From: Sabellastarte sp. h YS-2021
Taxonomy: Eukaryota; Annelida; Polychaeta; Sabellida; Sabellidae
Length of the DNA: 64,000 nucleotides
Reading direction: 5' to 3'
NCBI GenBank assembly: GCA_964017235.1
Contig: OZ024936.1
Coordinates: 60,749,028 to 60,813,027, forward strand
Shown here one piece after another: positions 59,641 through 64,000 of the stretch (the first letter of the stretch is position 1; the number at the start of each line of letters is the position of its first letter). The translations under genes were made by a program, and so were the position numbers. The notes below the pieces were generated by a model. The model searched no databases and was not told where the DNA came from. It saw only the letters and a program-made list of their open reading frames with translations.

Positions 59641-60079
59641 AATATATTTTAACAAAATGCTCTAAATGCAATACTTTTCAAGTTATAAGTGATTTAGTGC
59701 ATAATTTCAGGAAGTTTAATGTATTAAAAATTATTTAAAAAATTAATAAAAAAAAATTAAGAAAGATCCAGGCCTGATACTCACACAAGGGAATCTACTT
59801 GAGGCCCAGTACATGTGTGCAAGATATGAGAGAAATCCCTGCAATAGTCTATGAGAAAATTGTGATAAAGTATTGAAATTTTCACACTTAGGGTGTGGGT
59901 ACCTCACTTATAATGGCTCTAGCAAACAGAAGAACAAACAGATCTGCATGCCTTGAACAATTTTTCATCCTCGATAGATAAGGCATCTTTAAAAACAAAA
60001 AACAGCATGCCTCTGGGCCTTGTAGTTTTGGAGAAGTCGTTCACGCAGACACGTACACCCACGCCACACAGTGACGACA
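59641..60079 (-). repeat. Fragment related to the 5.8 kb and 7.7 kb repeats
   Basis: CTCTAAATGCAATACTTTTC, AAAATTATTTAAAAAATT and GATCCAGGCCTGATACTC are the reverse complement of 5790-5900 and resemble 7650-7750. The last 200 bp (TGTAGTTTTGGAGAAGTCG, CACGCAGACACGTACACCC) look like a Helitron-like 3' end, but without a clear hairpin. Confidence 0.6.
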
Positions 60080-61605
60080 TAAAAATAGCATCAGAGATGC
60101 CCGTACCCCACAGCCTAGGGAAATATTTTTAACACCATGAGATATAGAAGTACTGTATCAGTACAAAGTTCAGGATACTTTCAGAGCACTGTCAGTTATA
60201 TAAAGTTCCAAACAATGTTTAAATAGAGAAAAGAATATCTAAGAGTGATGAAGTGCATTAATCAGTAAACTACACATTATGAAACCCTTTATCTACATTT
60301 GGCATGGCCGAATTATGGTTTGGATGTTTTGAATATTACCATGTATACAGAAGTGGGAATACATTCAATGAATGCTTATGTGTGGTGTTGGGAGCAAAAT
60401 CTGTGGCTCACTTGATGAAATTCCATCTGTTATAATGGGAAGTTGTAAAAGTAAAATTCTTAATAATGAATTCTAACATGACTTTAACAGTGCTTAATCT
60501 GCATCAAAAGACTGACCCAAAGGTGCAACAAGATTTTAAAGGTCAGGGTCACTATAACAAGGTCAAATCAAGGTCACACCATGATGCTGCACACCTACAA
60601 CCCCTAACCAATGTCCCTACCAAGCATCAACTTCTCACACCTTACGCTTTCCGAGATATAGCCCGAACAAGATTTTATAGGTCAAGGTCACTACGGCAAG
60701 GTCAAAGGTCAAATCCTGGTCAGAACATGACGTTACACACCTACACCCCCCTAACAAATGTCCCTACCAAGTATCAACTTCCAACACCTTATGGTTTCGG
60801 AGATATAGCCCGGACAAGATTTTACAGGTCAAGGTCACTACAGCAAGGTCAAATCAAGGTCAGACCATGACGTTGCACACCTACAGCCCCTAGCCAATGT
60901 CCCTACCAAGTATCAACTTCCTACACCTTACAGTTTCCGAGATATAGCCTGGACAAGATTTTATAGCTCAAGGTCACTACGGCAAGGTCAAAGGTCAAAT
61001 CAAGGTCAGACCATGACGTTGCACACCTACACCCCCTAACCAATGTCCCTACCAAGTATCCAACTTCCTACACCTTAGTTTCCGAGATATAGCCCAGACA
61101 AGATTTATAGGTCAAGGTCACTACAGCAAGGTCAAAGGTCAAATCAAGGTCAGACCATGACGTTGCACACCTACACCCCCTAAACAATGTCCCTACCAAG
61201 TATCACCTTCCTACACCTTACGGTTTCTGAGATATAGCCCGAACAAAATTTTATGGGTCAAGGTCACTATGGCAAGGTCAAAGGTCAAATCAAGGTCACA
61301 CCATGACATTGCATAGCTACACCCCCTAACCAATGTCCCTACCAAGCATCAACTTCCTACACCTTACAGTTTCTGAGATATAGCCCAGACAAGATTTTCA
61401 AACGCAAGGTCACTACAGCAAGGTCAAATCAAGGTCAGACCATGACGTTGCACACCTACACCCCCTAACCAATGTCCCTACCAAGTATCAACTTCCTACA
61501 CCTTACGGTTTCTGAGATACAGCCCGGATAAACTTTTTCCCGCCCGCCCATCCGGACACCATGTGTGAAAACAATACCCCGACAGCCCTCAAGGGTTTTG
61601 GGGTA
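60080..61605 (+). mobile_element. TACCCC-family Helitron-like element, intact copy
   Basis: The 5' hairpin GCATC, AGA, GATGC (about 60088-60100) is followed by TACCCCACAGCC (60104-60115), the complement of the end of the 3' hairpin. A unique 5' part runs to about 60470. Then about seven units of roughly 145 bp follow (CAATGTCCCTACCAAGTATC, ACACCTTACGGTTTCCGAG, AGCCCGGACAAGATTTTA, AAGGTCAAAGGTCAAATC). The end has CCGCCCGCCCATCCGG and a slightly decayed hairpin at 61575-61605. No ORF of significance is present; the long plus frame at 60466-60870 simply runs through the tandem units. Confidence 0.82.
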
Positions 61606-62779
61606 AAAAGGACACAATGTTGTGCCCTGCAAATGGTATTCTGAAGGAAAGTAACACGGTAACTGTTCAGGTGTAAAAAGTAGGTGAAAAATATATTTAA
61701 AGAAAATATTGCAAATGCAATAGTTTTTAAGTTGCAACTGATTTACTCAACGGTGAGAATATCAAAGAAGCTTTTGCTCAGCTACGCAATCAGATAGAGG
61801 GCTGCAATTGAAATATGGTATGGCTCAAGCAAAAGTAGGTAAATAACATGTATAAAGAAATACTGTAAATGAAATAGTTTCCAAGTTACAACTGATTAAC
61901 TGAACAGTGAAAATCTAAAAGTAGCTATTGCTCAGCATATATGCCATGAGCTACAGGTCTACAATTTCAATATGTTATAGCTGATCCACAAGTATGTGAA
62001 CAACATATTTAAACAAAATTATCTAAATGCAAGTTTCCCAGTTACATCTGATTTACTCAACAGCGAGAATCTTACAATAGGTATTATATACCTATGCTAT
62101 GAGCTGCTCTGCAATTTTACAATCTTATAGCTACTTCAAAAGTAGATGAATAATATATTTAAACAAAATTCTCTGAATGCAATGGTTTTCAAGTTAAAAC
62201 TGATTTACTCACCAGAGAAAACCAAAAAATAGATATTGCCCAGCTATGCAATGACCTACAGGTCTGCAACTTAACTATGTTATAGCTAGTGCTGTAACGA
62301 GTTGACTGAAACTTGAGTCATAACTCGATGGGCGATATTTCGGGATAACATCGGTTTACGCAATTTAAACTTGAGTTTTTAAGAAATAAATAATGAAATA
62401 CTAATCTTGTTACAAACTAGCACTTTTGCAATTTATTTAACCATAAAGACATAAAAATCAATGAGCAATGGTCAGTTTTTTATTTCCCTTATGTATGTGG
62501 CTGTTCTATAAAGTGCTGCACAATTTAACCGGCAACAAAATATATTTCTTTGCAATGAAATGGTACTAAATACAAATACGTAATGGCGGATCCCTTAATG
62601 ACAATATTTGGACATTGTTATTTTATTTATATTTGTGTCATTCACTCGAGTTCAACTCGCATCTAACAGATGATCCTCGATCTACAGAACTCACTAATGA
62701 TTACAGCCTTAGTTATAGCTGACCCACAAATAGATGAACAACATATTTATAGAAAATACTTTAAATTTGAAAATTTTAA
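61606..62779 (-). repeat. Inverted 155-bp minisatellite array with a nested element
   Basis: TTGTGCCCTGCAAATGG and units with AAAGTAGCTATTGCTCAG, TATAGCTGATCCACAAGTA and CAAGTTACAACTGATTTAC are the reverse complement of 4990-6705, including its unique part near 5380. The 425-bp element at 62287-62711 interrupts one unit. Confidence 0.8.
62287..62711. mobile_element. hAT-type miniature element, 425 bp
   Basis: The ends TAGTGCTGTAACGAG and TGATTACAGCCTTA are imperfect inverted repeats (TAGTGCTGTAA against TAAGGCTGTAA). The 8-bp duplication GTTATAGC is exact at 62279-62286 and 62712-62719. Removing it restores the minisatellite string TATGTTATAGCTGACCC. Confidence 0.93.
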
Positions 62780-63519
62780 TTACTTAAATGTAGCTTATTA
62801 CCATGTGGGACTGAATGCTAACTCGAGTGAAAACAGAAATGCAATTCAGAGTAGGCTCAAAGTAGCAAAGCAGTTATTACTCAGATAGCTACAAAGCTAT
62901 CCCAACCAAAAGCTATCCTGGCCAAACTATTGACCCAGTTATCCTTCATATAAATTTTTGTGAAGATAAAAAACATTGCTTCATTAAAATGTCTAGAAAA
63001 AAAGTTAACTAAAAATAGCACAATAGCTATATAGCACAGCAGCTATTACTGTTAGCTATAAAGGTATTATCACCAAAAGCAATCCCAAGCAAGCTACTGA
63101 TCCAATTATCCTACATCCCAAATTTTGTGAACACAGGTAAAATACTTTTCCTTTAAAATGCTTAAAATAAAAAAGCTACTAAAAGTAGCTCAGTAGCTAT
63201 TACTCAGTTATATAGCTATTACCACTAAAAGCAATCCCAAGCAAGCTATTGACCTAACTATTGCTCATACCAAATTTGGTAAAGCTATGTCAAATATTTT
63301 TCTTTAAAATGCCCGGAAACGAAGTACACAAAAGTAGCTATTACTCAGTTAGCTATAGAGCTATATTCACCAAAAGCAATCCCATACAAGCTCTTAACAC
63401 AATAAACACCCATACCAAATTTCGTAAAGATAGGATACTTTCCCTTGAAATGACCGGAAACCAAGCGGATGCCGGAAAAAGCAAAAATAATATGTCCACC
63501 CTCCCGTGGGGTGGACATA
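62780..63519 (+). repeat. Minisatellite and Helitron-like 3' end, GTCCACC hairpin copy 3
   Basis: About four units of 150 bp (AAAGTAGCTATTACTCAG, ACCAAAAGCAATCCCA, AAATTTGGTAAAGATAGG, AATGACCGGAAACCAAG) lead to GATGCCGGAAAAAGC and the hairpin 63491-63519 (TATGTCCACC facing GGTGGACATA), as at 36941-37285. Confidence 0.8.
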
Positions 63520-64000
63520 GCTAATGTCCCTATCAAGTGTCAACTTCCAACAGCTTATGGTTTCTGAGATATAGCCCGACAAGATTTTAGGTCAAGCTCA
63601 CTAGGACAAGGTCAAACCAAGATCACACCATGACATTGCACACCTACACCTCCTAACCGATGTCCCTACCAAGTGTCAACTTTCTACACCTTACGGTTTC
63701 CAAGATATAGCCCGGACAAGCTTTTATAGGTCAAGGTCACTACGACAAGGTCAAATCAAGGCCACAATGTGACATTGCACACCTACACCCCATAACCAAT
63801 GTCCCTACCAAGTATCAACTTCCTACACCTTTCGGATTCCGAGATATAGCCCGGACAAGATTTTATAGGTCAAGGTCACTACAGCAAGTTCAAATCAAGG
63901 TCACACCATGACTTTCCACACCTTCAACCTGGAACCAATGTCCCCACCAAGTATCAAATTCCTACGCCTTACAGTTTTACAGATATTGCCCGGACAAAAT
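63520..64000 (+). repeat. TACCCC-family minisatellite, running off the right edge
   Basis: More than three units of the 60480-61600 array (AATGTCCCTACCAAGTGTC, GATATAGCCCGGACAAG, AGGTCAAGGTCACTACG) without the 5' part. The start at about 63520 directly abuts the preceding hairpin. Confidence 0.8.

Noticed and set aside
60466-60870. 134-codon plus-strand frame with repeated TPYGFGDIARTRFYRS-type motifs
   Set aside because: The protein repeat is just translation of two to three tandem 145-bp units, whose length happens to keep frame for a short distance.
29774-64000. Upstream exons of the 14-3-3 gene
   Set aside because: I searched by eye for the conserved LGLALNFSVFYYE and HPIRLG coding strings on the minus strand and found none, so they are probably outside the window; a short divergent exon could have been missed.

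Overview
The window reads as repeat-saturated nuclear DNA of a marine invertebrate, most likely a bivalve mollusc. That assignment is an inference. It rests on several DIRS-type tyrosine-recombinase retrotransposons, many mobile elements whose cores are tandem arrays of about 130-170 bp and that end in GC-rich hairpins (like the bivalve 'pearl' and other Helitron/Helentron-related elements), many small hAT-type elements with 8-bp target duplications, and two exons of a 14-3-3 gene with canonical splice sites. There is no operon structure, no CRISPR array and no tRNA or rRNA gene that I can recognise.

The one convincing host gene is a 14-3-3 gene on the minus strand. Its last two coding exons lie at 29678-29773 (96 bp, phase 0) and 22496-22540 (14 codons plus stop), separated by a 7.1-kb intron that consists almost entirely of nested mobile elements. 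A possible poly(A) signal lies near 21921. The upstream exons were not found to the right and are probably beyond base 64000.

Retrotransposon layout. Four DIRS-like elements all lie on the minus strand. Element 1 (1-4500) has an intact RT/RNase H/methyltransferase-like ORF, a recombinase cut by the window edge and a gag with one frameshift. Element 3 (12860-21626) is an internally deleted copy whose recombinase gene is split by a 3.3-kb Helitron-like insertion. Element 2 (40618-47660) is nearly full length but carries many frameshifts and stops plus two small DNA transposons. Element 4 (48236-51571) belongs to a more divergent lineage and is truncated in RT, with a hAT-type insertion in gag. 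Elements 2 and 3 still show DIRS inverted terminal repeats and the internal complementary region.

DNA transposon layout. A 3.27-kb Helitron-like element occurs three times (13825-17098, 26081-29371, 53054-56316), each time between flanking AA dinucleotides and each time inside another mobile element. At least three other Helitron-like families share one plan: a 5' hairpin, a short subterminal repeat complementary to the far arm of the 3' hairpin, a minisatellite core, and a terminal 3' hairpin. Eight small or medium elements have perfect or near-perfect 8-bp target duplications (22796, 24260, 47047, 49832, 51996, 57022 outer, 57201 inner, 62287). A further 1.45-kb element (9168-10619) also has an 8-bp duplication, and one element (46513-46891) has a TA duplication. 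A decayed hAT transposase lies at 38085-39008.

Between these are minisatellite arrays at 4990-8809, 18485-19480, 30566-31740, 31900-32860, 33266-37285, 60480-61600 and 61690-64000. Some units carry motifs that look like transcription-factor sites: YY1-like GGCGGCCATTTTG and direct-repeat-1 nuclear-receptor-like AGGTCAAAGGTCA.
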